This document shows, in pieces, positions 1 to 9,226 of a DNA stretch of 64,000 bases. Positions within the stretch are counted from its first letter, which is position 1; every line of letters starts with the position of its first letter. The position numbers and the translations under genes were made by a program. The notes beneath the pieces are model-generated. The model had not been told where the DNA came from, ran no database searches, and worked only from the letters and a program-made list of their open reading frames with translations. This DNA comes from GCA-2746795 sp963747345. GTDB lineage: Bacteria > Chloroflexota > Anaerolineae > Promineifilales > Promineifilaceae. Location: NCBI GenBank assembly GCA_963747345.1, contig CAVVFA010000012.1, positions 371,708-435,707 of the forward strand. The letters run 5' to 3'.

Positions 1-2
1 CG

Positions 3-254
3 GCCGTTTTGCTCACCCACACCATCCTCATCCGGTCACAGGAACGGTTGGAAGCTAGTTTAGGAGCATGGCTGTTGGCACAACCCGAGACGTGTGTGCT
101 GGTTCCTGGCCTGGGCGCCAGCGACGTGAAAGGCCACACGCATCTATTAACCGTTCTTGCTGATGAATCATGGTGGGAAGGGATTCCCGACCAAATCGGT
201 AAGGCAAAAGTTGACGGCCGTTTTGCCCCTCGCTATAATGCCAAGACAAATTGA
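3..254 (+). CDS. C-terminal end of an unrecognised protein (partial)
   Basis: An open frame runs in from the left edge and stops at 254, giving about 83 residues. It has ordinary soluble composition, with a stretch reading VLVPGLGASDVKGHTHLL and a Trp-rich segment ADESWWEGIPDQIG. I do not recognise a family. The copy of ACGGCCGT at 214-221 is read here as DGRF, as in many neighbouring genes, which supports real coding. The gene upstream is outside the window, so neither start nor length can be judged. The serS leader begins directly after it. Confidence 0.4.
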   Translation, partial: AVLLTHTILIRSQERLEASLGAWLLAQPETCVLVPGLGASDVKGHTHLLTVLADESWWEGIPDQIGKAKVDGRFAPRYNAKTN

Positions 255-261
255 TAGAAAA

Positions 262-575
262 CGGCCGTGATGGAGACAAGTACGGTTGGTCGGATTTTCA
301 GAGAGTTGGCGGTCAGTGCAAGCCAACAATCCCCCATCAGAAATCCACTCCAGAGCCGATACCGAAAGCGAAATATCGTGATTAAGGTAAACCGGGTTCG
401 CCCGTTACAGCGCTTAAGAGATCAGTGTTCAGTGAACAGTGATCAGTAAACAGTGATCAGTAAAACCACCTACTAACTGATTACCGATTACCGATAACCG
501 ATTACTGATCACCGATAAACACAGGTGGCACCACGGGTCCTCTCGTCCTGAATATAGGCGAGGGGTTTTTTGTTT
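262..575 (+). promoter_or_regulatory. T-box riboswitch leader of serS
   Basis: The T-box core AGGTGGCACCACGG lies at 523-536 and is followed by a terminator (CCTCTCG arm, GGCGAGGGG arm, then six T) ending near 571. Upstream, AGAGAG at 300-305 followed by the GTGC-AGCC stem I elements fits the conserved stem I of T-box leaders. TCC at 344-346 in a GAAATCCA context is the likely specifier and is a serine codon, agreeing with the gene downstream. In this family uncharged tRNA pairs with specifier and T-box bulge to favour the antiterminator. An unusual tandem-repeat hairpin fills the space between stem I and the antiterminator. The 5' boundary is approximate. Confidence 0.85.
424..520. repeat. 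Tandem-repeat hairpin inside the T-box leader
   Basis: The left arm has repeats of CAGTGATCAGTAAA; the right arm has ACCGATTACCGATA units plus TTACTGATCAC, which is complementary to the left arm. The element sits between T-box stem I and the antiterminator, where stems II/III normally lie. It belongs in style with other short-tandem-repeat hairpins in this window. Confidence 0.6.
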
Positions 576-755
576 TAAAGGGTGAATGATGAACGATGAA
601 TTTGGGTGGACGATAAAAAGATTTGGGAAATCGGCGAGTCTACTTGACGGGCATGCCAGAGTCTCATTGACACTTTTTAGGCGAAGCGTCGCTTGGCGAC
701 ATTGACGATTTAACTACAAGGCTATCAGACTAATTGACTATAAGGCGAGGTAAAA

Positions 756-2125
756 ATGTTAGACATTAACTTAATTCGAGAGAAACCAGAGTGGGTGAAA
801 GAACAGGTTGCCAAACGCAACGACAAGTCGCCCATAGATGAGATTGTGGCAGGCGATGCCCGCCGTCGTGAAATATTGCAAGAAGTAGAAGAACTGCGCC
901 GCCAGCGGAACGAAGCATCGAAAGAGATTGGACAGGCTATGGGAGACCTCAAGAAAAAAGAGGCACTCTTAAAGCAAGCTCAAACGGGCAAAGATGTGGG
1001 TCAAGCAGAGGCGGAACTGCAAATAGAAGTCGCGGCAATGCAGGCCAATGCCGAAGCCGCCAAAGACAAACCCCGCGAAATCGGGGAACGCATTGCTGAG
1101 TTAGACGAGGAATTGCGCCAAGTTGAGGAAACATTACATACAAACATGCTGTGGGTGCCTAATATTCCCGACGAAAGCACCCCCGTTGGCCCAGACGAGA
1201 GCTACAACGTCGTCCATGAGCCGCAAGGTGCGCCCATTCCGCAGTTTGATTTTGAGCCGAAGCCGCATTGGGATTTGGGACCAGAACTAGGCATTTTGGA
1301 TTTTGAACGGGGTGTTAAGTTGAGCGGCAGCCGCTTCTACATCCTGAAAGGGGCTGGGGCGCGTCTGCAACATGCCGTCATCCAATTCATGCTGGATATG
1401 CATGTGGAAAAGCATGGCTACACAGAAATCTACCCGCCGTTTATTGTGCGCTCGGAGAATTTTGTGACGGCCGGGCAGCTTGCCCAAGTTCTACGACAAT
1501 ATCTACCGTGATGCGGAAGAAGACTTCATGCTGCTGGGTACGGCCGAAATTGCGCTGACCAACATGCACCGCGATGAACTCATGGAAGAAAGCGAATCTG
1601 CCGATTAAATATGTGGCCTACACGCCCTGCTTCCGCCGCGAGAAAATGAGCGCGGGCAAAGATGTGCGCGGTATCAAGCGCGGTCACCAGTTTGACAAGG
1701 TGGAAATGTACCGCTACACCACCCCAGAAACGAGCGCAGCGGCGTTAGAAGAGATGAAACAAGAAGCCATCGACATCTGTGAGGCGTTGGGTTTCCCTTA
1801 TCGCGTGCTGGAACTGGCGACGGGCGACATCAGCTATGCCTCGGTGAAGACGTATGACATTGAGGTGTGGGCGGCTGGTTGTGGCGAATGGCTGGAGGTT
1901 AGCTCGGCCAGCAACTGCACCGATTTCCAGGCGCGGCGAGCCAATGCGCGGTATCGGCCAGAGGAAGGTGGTAAAACGCGCTTCTGCCATACGCTCAATG
2001 CCAGTGGGCTGGCGCTGCCCCGCGTGATGATTGCGATTATGGAGAATTATCAGCAGGAAGATGGCAGTATTGTTGTGCCGGAGGTACTGCGGCCGTATAT
2101 GGGCGGGCGTGAGGTGATTCGGTAA
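756..2125 (+). CDS. serS: Seryl-tRNA synthetase (two +1 frameshifts)
   Basis: This class II synthetase charges tRNA-Ser. After repair the protein is about 455 residues, normal for the family. The N-terminal coiled-coil tRNA arm is rich in Glu, Lys and Gln (about residues 30-110). The motif 2 region reads CFRREKMSAGKDVRGIKRGH, and the motif 3 region ends the protein at GLALPRVMIAIMENYQQEDG. The frame is broken twice: near 1482 CAGCTTGCCC should be CAGCTGCCC, and near 1593 GCGAATCTG should be GCGATCTG. Each is one duplicated base. In an essential gene this points to sequence error, though a true pseudogene with a second copy elsewhere cannot be excluded. The T-box immediately upstream supports the identity. 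Confidence 0.93.
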
Positions 2126-2135
2126 TATGTAGATG

Positions 2136-2166
2136 GATTGGACCAATCTCAAAGATTGGTCCAATC
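2136..2166. terminator. Inverted repeat between convergent serS and glycosyltransferase
   Basis: GATTGGACCAATCT and AGATTGGTCCAATC form a 14-bp stem with a three-base loop between the ends of two convergent genes. A strong T-run is absent, so it may act as a bidirectional terminator or simply be a repeat. Close relatives occur at 29431-29463 and 63031-63055. Confidence 0.5.
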
Positions 2167-2176
2167 TTGAGTATTG

Positions 2177-3517
2177 TTATTGGTAAACGGCCGTTTTCCC
2201 CGCCATCTTTTCCTCCACCACCTCTTCAAACACCCGCAGCAGTCGCTGTACAATAATTTCCCAATCATATTGCAGGGCATAATACCGTGCCTGGCGGCCC
2301 AGCCGTTCACGGCACACTTCATCTGTGAGCAGGCAGTAAATACGGTCTGCCAACGCTTCCGGGTCGCGGGAGGGAACGTGAAAGCCATTCTCGTTGTCGC
2401 GCACGAGGAAGGCGAGTCCGCCCACCTCTGAGGCGATGACAGGCGTGCCCATAGCCATCGCTTCCAGCGCGACCATGCCGAAGCTCTCGTAGTGGGAGGG
2501 CATGATCACCATTTCGGCGGCAGCATAGTAGTAAGGCAGAATATCCTGGTCTTTGGCACCCAGAAAGGCAACTGTGTCGATGATGCCGAGTTCAGCACGT
2601 AATTCTTGCAGGCGTGCCATTTCCTCATCTGGCGTTTCTGCCCAGGGATCGCCGCCGATGATGGCGACACATGCATTTTTGATGACTTCTGGATGCCGTT
2701 TTTGGATCAATCCCATGGCGTGGAGCAAGGTATCAACCCCTTTGAGCGGTTCAATTCGACCGGCAAAGATAATGTTTTTATTGTCGGGGCAGATGCCGAC
2801 CATTTCTTTGGCTTGTTTGGTCGGTATGGGGGAGAACCGTTCTAAATCGACGCCGGGAGACACGATGCGCACTTTGCTCATAGTTGCCCCGTAGAGCCAG
2901 TTGAGTTGCGCTTCTTCGGCGGGTGTGGCGGCGATGAGGCGGTCGGCGGCTTGGATGACCTGGTTTTCGCCGTCGATGCGTTCCTGGGGAGCGCGTTCAC
3001 TGTCACTGAGGGCGATGCGGTTTTTCATGTGACCCAGGGTGTGGAACATGTGGACAAAGGGAATCCCCCACACATCGCGCAGTTTTTCGGCGACGAGACC
3101 AGAGAGCCAGTAATGACTGTGGATAATATCGTAGTGGATGTTTTCTTCAAGGGCGAATTGCAAGACGCCGTTGACGAATTCGTCGAGGTAGTTGGTGATG
3201 TCGGCGAGCGGAATGGGTTTTTCTGGCCCGGCCGGAATGTGGATGACACGCCCGCCGTAGCCCAGGTCGTGTTTGATCATCGGCTGGCAGTCATCTTGGG
3301 AACGGGTGAACACATCGACCTGAATGCCTTGACGACCGAGTTCGCGGCTGTAGTCACGCACGTAGACGTTCATGCCGCCGGTTTTTTTGCCGCCCAGCAG
3401 GGCTAACGGGCAGGTGTGGACGGACAGGATGGCGATTCGTTTGATGGGGGTGCAAGTGTCCAAAAGAAGTTCTCTTTTGAATGGTGAATTGTGAATGACT
3501 GAGCGTTCACAATTCAC
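2177..3517 (-). CDS. GT4-family glycosyltransferase, MshA/sucrose-synthase-like
   Basis: A retaining GT-B glycosyltransferase, predicted cytoplasmic, 446 residues from the ATG at 3517. The N-terminal glycine-rich acceptor motif GGKKTGGMNVYVRDYSREL and HSHYWLSG are typical of the MshA branch (inositol-phosphate GlcNAc transferase) and of sucrose-phosphate synthases. The C-terminal nucleotide-sugar site shows FAGRIEPLKGVDTLL and the ESFGMVALEAMAMGTPVIAS E-x7-E signature. The first 18 residues overlap a simple repeat, so a TTG start at 3463, giving LDTCTPIKRIAILS, is a good alternative. Substrate is not deducible. It converges on serS. Confidence 0.85.
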   Translation of the reverse strand: MNCERSVIHNSPFKRELLLDTCTPIKRIAILSVHTCPLALLGGKKTGGMNVYVRDYSRELGRQGIQVDVFTRSQDDCQPMIKHDLGYGGRVIHIPAGPEKPIPLADITNYLDEFVNGVLQFALEENIHYDIIHSHYWLSGLVAEKLRDVWGIPFVHMFHTLGHMKNRIALSDSERAPQERIDGENQVIQAADRLIAATPAEEAQLNWLYGATMSKVRIVSPGVDLERFSPIPTKQAKEMVGICPDNKNIIFAGRIEPLKGVDTLLHAMGLIQKRHPEVIKNACVAIIGGDPWAETPDEEMARLQELRAELGIIDTVAFLGAKDQDILPYYYAAAEMVIMPSHYESFGMVALEAMAMGTPVIASEVGGLAFLVRDNENGFHVPSRDPEALADRIYCLLTDEVCRERLGRQARYYALQYDWEIIVQRLLRVFEEVVEEKMAGKTAVYQ

Positions 3518-3540
3518 AATTCACCATTCACAATTCATTA
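3484..3540. repeat. Hairpin of ATTCACA-type tandem repeats
   Basis: Arms are built from GTGAATT / AATTCAC heptamers in both orientations. It lies between the 3' end of the acetyltransferase-like gene and the start of the glycosyltransferase. A related element occurs at 50088-50155. Confidence 0.6.
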
Positions 3541-4538
3541 TTTTGTCAGGCTGATTCTGTAAATTTCGGTGTCTACGGCGCCAAAGCGGTATTTGTAGGT
3601 TTCGTTGCCGCGTAGGAAGTCGAATTGGAACGGCCGTTTTCAGCCGCCCATTCAATGGCTTTTGCAGTGAGTACCACACCCAGGCTCAGTTGCCCAAATG
3701 CTTCGGGGTCAAGCCCGGAGTTGTAGACCCAAATACGGCCGTTATAGTCAAAGTTGAAGAGCGTGGCCGCTTTTGTGCCGTCAACTTCCATGAACAGGAG
3801 TTGCAAAGTTCCGGCGGCCATGGCATTTCTGGCCGTTTCGTGGAAGACGGCGCGTCGGCCAGGGTTCGAGCCAGTCATTCTTTTCAAAGGTGCTTTTTTG
3901 CAGGAGTTCCAGAAAATCGTTGACAGCTTGTTCCAGGTCGTCGTCTGGGCCAATGATGACCAATTGGGCATCGGCTCCAGTGGCGCGGCGCAGTTTGCGG
4001 TTGATTTCGCGCCGCTGCTTGCTGTCGATTTGCTCCAGATAGCCGTCAAATGAGCCAGGCAGGGAAATGATGGGGCATACTTCAAATATCTCTTCCTGAC
4101 ACGACAGCCCCTGTTTTTGCGCAAGTTCAGCCAAGATAGGGCGACTGGGTGAGTCGGCGGGGATGTTGCAAAACTGGGCAGTGTGCCAGTGCGGGGAAAT
4201 CGGGTTGGGTGATGGTTTCTAAAACGGCCGTCCAGCCGGTTTCGGCATGTGGGGCGGAGACGATGAGGTCTAAATAGTCGGTTTCCTCGATGCAGCCGTT
4301 GAAGTGGAGGATGCCATTGTGCACAAATAAGCAGGCGATGGCGATGAGGGTGTTGTCGTCCTGGCGCACGGTGATGGTGTGGAGCGTGCTGCCTTCGGGA
4401 TGCAGATTGCGCCACCAGGATTCCTGGTAAGCTAGCGGTTTGGAAGGGGGTGTTGGTGATGCCTTGTGCGGCTAAGGTGTCCCATTCGGTTGCGAGTTGG
4501 CTAAATGCCGCAGTTCCGGTAATTGTTTGAATGATCAT
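3538..4538 (-). CDS. FemAB/CelD-like GNAT acetyltransferase, broken by several frameshifts
   Basis: Stitching reading frames from ATG 4538 to TAA 3538 gives a protein of about 330 residues. N-terminus MIIQTITGTAAFSQLATEWD, then VRQDDNTLIAIACLFVHNG, LEQIDSKQRREINRKLRRA, and a C-terminal half containing LLFMEVDGTKAATLFNFDYN, YNSGLDPEAFGQLSLG and GNETYKYRFGAVD. This order (SKQRREINRKLRR, then a GNAT core ending in DFLRG-E-YK-RFG) is that of the BioF2-like/CelD acetyltransferase family (Acetyltransf_6), which includes uncharacterised polysaccharide-associated enzymes. At least four frame changes (near 4445, 4180, 3860 and 3635) are needed, so it is either very error-ridden or a decaying gene. Confidence 0.65.
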
Positions 4539-4819
4539 AGTGGTTATATGTGTCCTTACATAGAGAAAGGTTGAACGCAAATCTGGTTCAACCTATTTGG
4601 GTCAAATTTATTGGTTAGTGACCTTAGGTAAACCACAAAAAGTTCTTAAAATTACCAACACGCAAAATTGTGGTTTCCTTCAAGGAAAAGCGGGTTTTGC
4701 ACAATTTTATTTCCAAAAACTTTCCCGCTTTTACCTATTATATCGAAGTTATGGGAATGCGCGTGGGAATTGTGTTTATTATTCCGCTTGAATAATAGAT
4801 GTTTAGGAAATGGTCATTC
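4539..4819. other. AT-rich intergenic gap
   Basis: Markedly richer in A+T than its surroundings. It contains GTGGTTT/AAACCAC and GCGGG/CCCGC short inverted matches but no convincing gene, RNA or promoter that I can name. Confidence 0.4.
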
Positions 4820-5845
4820 TTACCGCTTGCCGATACGAAATCGCCAAAACAATCGCCACCAATCGACAAAGTTGGGCATATTGCGTTCATAGCGCACGAG
4901 CAGGACGCTGAGTAAGATGATCAGTGCGCCTAGCCATTGAACGGCCGTTAACTGTTCTCCCAGGAAGATAATAGCCAACACAATACTCACGATGACTTCC
5001 AGGATGCCCAATAGGGCGGTCTGCATACTGCCCAGGCTCTTGACCCCGAGGAATAAAGTGAGCCGCGAGAGGGCTGTTACCATGCCCATCATAAACATCG
5101 CCCGCCACCCTGCTGTGGAAACGGCCGTTAAATCTGAAGGAAACATCAGCCACGGAATCGTCACCACAATCGCCATCGCCGTAATCGCATACAGCGTCAT
5201 CGTCGGCGCTGGGATTTCATACATAATGCGTTGGCTGAGTACCAGTTGAATGGCATAAGTCATCGCCGCAATAAGCATCATACTGATGCCAATCCAGTCT
5301 GGGTCGCCCAAACCGCCCACCGTCAGCAAATACATGGCAAAAATCGCCAAACCTGTGCGAAAAAGCGTCAGCCACGAAATGGATTGGCCGATAATACGCA
5401 GCAAAATTGTCACAAAAATCAGATAGCTGATATTGATCAATTGTCCCAATGAGGCATCGATCCGACTCAAACTGGCATAGAAAAACAAAGAACCAATGCC
5501 ATTGATAGCCCCAGCCAGCATACTACTCATAATGGCCGGTGAAGAACTGCGAATATAATGCCGCGCAAAAAGCAACATGCCCAGCCATAAAACGGCCGCC
5601 GCAAAGAGTGTGCGGAACGCAACTACCGTCAATACGCCCACCCCAGAACCGTATGCTATTTTGGCGAAAATGGGAGTGATGCCCAGAAAAACAGGTGACA
5701 AAATAGCCCAAAACAAACCCTTGTGCCATCGGCTCATAGTTTGTTTTTCTTGTTCAACTGAAACAGGAATTTGTGGCTTTTTTACTGCTGGGGGATTAGT
5801 GGATGGGGATGATTCTGTCCTCGGATCAGAAGATTGCGGAGGCAT
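4820..5845 (-). CDS. EamA-family (DMT superfamily) transporter
   Basis: An inner-membrane protein of 341 residues with about ten hydrophobic segments arranged as two EamA repeats. The first begins at GLFWAILSPVFLGITPIFAK and the second near DPDWIGISMMLIAAMTYAIQ. The repeat-terminal motif LGEQLTAVQWLGALIILLSV is typical of drug/metabolite exporters. A Pro/Ser-rich tail of about 40 residues precedes the first helix, so an internal start at MSRWHKG is possible. The gene reads intact. Substrate cannot be inferred. Confidence 0.85.
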   Translation of the reverse strand: MPPQSSDPRTESSPSTNPPAVKKPQIPVSVEQEKQTMSRWHKGLFWAILSPVFLGITPIFAKIAYGSGVGVLTVVAFRTLFAAAVLWLGMLLFARHYIRSSSPAIMSSMLAGAINGIGSLFFYASLSRIDASLGQLINISYLIFVTILLRIIGQSISWLTLFRTGLAIFAMYLLTVGGLGDPDWIGISMMLIAAMTYAIQLVLSQRIMYEIPAPTMTLYAITAMAIVVTIPWLMFPSDLTAVSTAGWRAMFMMGMVTALSRLTLFLGVKSLGSMQTALLGILEVIVSIVLAIIFLGEQLTAVQWLGALIILLSVLLVRYERNMPNFVDWWRLFWRFRIGKR

Positions 5846-5874
5846 TATGGGTAAATGGGAATATGCATAAGATA

Positions 5875-7153
5875 TTAGATCATGGGTGGCGTATCACCCG
5901 GTTGAATGGGGAGCAAGATGTGGAAAACGCTGCCTGGAAGGGCATCCGCATCTCGTCGCTCACTTTCAACCCAAATACGGCCAGTATGAGCCTCAATAAT
6001 ACCTTTTGCAATAGCCAGTCCTAATCCTAAGCCGCCTCCTTGAAAGGCGGATTTGCTAGTTGAATGATGTTCGATTGCACCCAATGTATAAAATTGCTCG
6101 AAGATGCGTCGTTGTTCATCTATCGGGAATACCAATACCGGTATCTTTAACGATAATATCGACAGCCTTATCTTTGACATTGCGCCCGGTGAGGCTAATC
6201 TGACCACCATCTGGCGTATATTTAATCGCATTCCCAACCACATGCTCAATAGCCGCTTGCAGCCGACGACTGTCGCCTTGGAGGAGCGGCATTTCTGAGA
6301 AATCCTCGACCGTAAAAATCAGATTGCGTTTTTCGCACACAGCCGTGAATGTATCGGCTACGTCTGCGATAATTTTGTTCAGCCGTACTGGGCCAAGAGA
6401 TAAATCGAGTGTGCCAGACGAGATGCGAACCACACTTATAATCTCGTTGATCACCTCTTGCATTCGCGTGACACCAGATTGTAATCCTTCGGCAATACCC
6501 GCCACAGATTGAGCCGGAATGAGGTCGTTTTTGTTTTTGACTTGTTCTGCGAGAAGATGAGAATAACCGCTTACCAGCGTCAGTGGGGTGCGTAGTTCAT
6601 GCGAGACAAGAACGATGAAATCGCTTTTTAGACTGTCCAGTTCCATCAACCGTTTATTGGCGCTGCGCAGTTCTCGCACTTTGTTCTCTAATCGTTCGAC
6701 TAGATTCTGGGCGTGTAATTCCAGGTGCTGTGTGCGTTCATCGGCGGTAAGCTGGTCAGAGGCACCTTGCAAGAAGCGCTGTACATCTGACGGGAAGGTG
6801 GCAACATCAATGGGCTTGGTCATGAAGCCGGTGCAGCCTGCCGCTAAGGCAAGTTCACGACTGCCGGGGCTGATGTTGGCTGTTAGCGCCACGATAGGAA
6901 CGTTGGAAAAATTTGGAAGGCTACGTAAGCGTGTCGTAATTTCTCGCCCATCCATATTGGGCAAGTTGATGTCCATCAGGATGAGTTCTGGGGTTTTTTC
7001 GCGGGCGAGATTGATGCCTTCCAAGCCTTCGCTGGCAACGTAAACTTCATAGCCCCGGCTGGTTAAGACACGTTCAACTAAGCGTCTACTAGCATGATCA
7101 TCTTCAATGTAGAGTATTCGTGCGCCTTTATCGCTCATTGCTGTTTCCGTCAA
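5875..7153 (-). CDS. Receiver-histidine kinase hybrid (one frameshift)
   Basis: A soluble signalling protein of about 425 residues. A receiver domain covers residues 10-125: acidic pair IEDD, phosphoacceptor D in LILMDINLPNMDG, and K in MTKPID. A short coil and a HisKA domain with the phospho-His in VLVSHELRTPLTLVSGYS (about residue 185) follow, then a HATPase domain with N-box VVGNAIKYTPDGG and DTGIGIP. The frame breaks near 6122, where ATTCCCGATAG should be ATTCCGATAG; the following frame continues with DEQRRIFEQFYTLG and the G-box GLGLGLAIAKGIIEAH. The order REC first, kinase second suggests a kinase controlled by an upstream phosphodonor. The start may instead be the ATG of MSDKGARIL. Confidence 0.88.
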
Positions 7154-7230
7154 AATTTTCCCACAGACAATTAGTATTAGACAAACTGTGAATGGACTTC
7201 TTGTTAGTAATCATACCCCTTCATGGTTTC

Positions 7231-8913
7231 TTAGGGTAATGCTTGTTTAATGTCGCTTAGTAATTCAGAATCCAAAAAGGATCCTTTTTGTAAGAGCGCC
7301 TTTATTTTACCGTCAAGTTCAGCTCTTTCAAATGTTGATAATTCTTTGGCGGTAATGACGATGATGGGTATGTCGCGCAGCTTCGGATCGCTTTTCATTT
7401 CTTTGACGATGCCGAACCCATCCATACCAGGCATCATCAGGTCTAAAATGAGTAGATTTGGTGTGTCCTGTTTTATCATTTTTAGGCCATCTAGCCCATT
7501 ATTTGCTTCATCAATGAGGAATTCGCCCTGTGCTTGCAGGATACGGCGAATAAGTCGGCTGGCATCTGGGTTGTCTTCGAGGATGGCAATGCGCTGGACA
7601 CGTTCATCGATGTCTTCTAACGCGGTCAGAAGCCCTTCTGGGCGGCCATGGGTATCGTGGCCTGGTATCGTGGTTTCCAGGATCATGTCGCGGGCGTATT
7701 GTTCGCCGACGATATGTTTTTCTACGGGGAAGGTGTGACCCGCACAGTTGAGGACGACGGTTTCATGAGACTGAATGGTGCCTTCTCGTATGAGTTTGAT
7801 AAGTCCGGCAAAGGTAACGGCCGTTGCCGGTTCCACAGAAATACCATCCATCCGTGCCGCGATTTGTAAGGCTCTAAACGCTTCACTGTCTTCAATGGCA
7901 TCAATCGTGCCGCCATGTTGCAAAAGTAGTTCCCGTAACACAACATACGCTTCGCCAGGGACACCCGTTGCCAGTGTTGTGATGTCGGTGATGGGATCGT
8001 CCACATTTTCAGCGATTGCCAGACCTTTGTGGAAGGATGTAGCCATCGGCGCACAGCCTGCTGATTGGAAACAAGCCATCTTGGGCAGCTTGTCGACGAG
8101 TCCCATATCGTACATTTCTTGGAACCCTTTCATCACGCCAACGGGGCCGAGACCACCGCTGACGGCTTGCAAATACCAGTCTGGGGCTTGCCAGGGATGT
8201 CGGTGTCCATTGGGGGCGGTTGGGTCAGCACCTGGCCGCGATGTTGCCCAATTGTTCAGCGATTTCGTACGACATGGTTTTCATCGCTTCTTTAGCAGCG
8301 ATACCTTTAATGCCGCGATCCAGGAAGATGCCTTTGTTTGCCGCAAAATCGGCAGCAACTTGTTTGCATTGGTCGTAGGTGCCAGCCACTTTGATGACTT
8401 CGGAGCCGTAGAGCGCCACTTCACGCATTTTATCGGCCGGAACGGAACTGGTGACGAAAACCCACATTTTGATGCCAGCCCGGGCGCCATACGCGGAGTA
8501 GGCGATGGCGACATTGCCGGTTGAGGCCACGACTGCTTCTTTGATGCCTGCTTCTTTCATGGCGCTGATGGCGATGGAAGCTTGCCGGTCTTTGAAGGAG
8601 CCAGTGGGGCCTTGGCGTTCATCTTTGATGTAGATGTTGTCGTGGCCGAGCATGAGACCCAGATTGTGGGCGCGAATGAGAGGTGTCCAGCCTTCTCCCA
8701 GGGAGACGATATGCTCGTCATCACGGATTGGGAGCATTTCGCGGTAGCGCCAAATGGTTGTGCCGCGTTCGGCCAAGGGTGTTTAGCCATGAGGGTTGTG
8801 GGGGAGTCATAAGACGCATCTAACCACCCCCACCGCAATCGGGGCAGGATGTCGTTCTGCAAGATGCTTGGGGCAGTCACAAACCGTATAAAAACCAAAG
8901 TCCACGTAGACAA
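7231..8913 (-). CDS. thrC: Threonine synthase fused to a C-terminal response-regulator receiver (frameshifted)
   Basis: The N-terminal part is a PLP-dependent threonine synthase, which makes threonine from O-phosphohomoserine. A Cys-rich start (CDCP, CPDCGG) leads into LGEGWTPLIRAHNLG, the PLP-lysine motif GPTGSFKDRQ, ASTGNVAIAYSAYGARAG, and AVSGGLGPVGVMKGFQEMYD. The last ~110 residues, with no frame break between, are a complete CheY-like receiver: ILEDNPDASRLIRR, phosphoacceptor LLILDLMMPGMDGFG, VITAKE and the K of LLQKGS. Frame breaks occur only in the first half (near 8870, 8770 and 8200). The fusion is unusual and sits between sensor kinases. The start (TTG 8913) is tentative. Confidence 0.82.
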
Positions 8914-9226
8914 ATTGGGACAGACAGGTAGTGGTTTTTCATAAGAGCTAGGGTTTGACTTGGCAGTGTCTACAAACGATATAAAAATTTCTCATAGGTT
9001 TACAGTTACGATAAATTTACGACTAAATTGCCAGATTAAAAATAGTATATTGTGGCTAAAATTGCTGCGAAAAGTGGAGATTTACGGGAAAAGTGCGTGA
9101 ATTTTAAGAATGTATCTGAAATTAAGTTCGTCTGTAAGCCGATGCGGCCTTTGCCTTCGGCAAGACTTCGGATGGCTCAGTCGAACGCTCAGGCGACGGC
9201 TGGTCTCTCATCAAGTTGGGTGCGTA
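8914..9226. other. Intergenic gap, nothing recognised
   Basis: Lies between two minus-strand genes. The middle is AT-rich and the 9140-9226 part contains short C/G-rich partial repeats (TCGGCAAGACTTCGG). No gene, RNA or clear terminator can be supported. Confidence 0.4.

Noticed and set aside
424..520. CRISPR array
   Set aside because: Units are 7-14 bp without spacers and form a hairpin; no cas genes are in the window.
756..2125. Programmed frameshifting in serS and other genes
   Set aside because: No slippery heptamer, pseudoknot or internal SD pattern recurs at the breaks; simple base duplications explain them.
2906..3406. Long plus-strand open frame inside the glycosyltransferase
   Set aside because: It is antisense to a clear GT4 domain, has no recognisable motif, and is a frame shadow of the conserved gene.
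4597..4791. Small plus-strand gene in the AT-rich gap
   Set aside because: No ribosome site, no family, and composition of the gap rather than of the genes.
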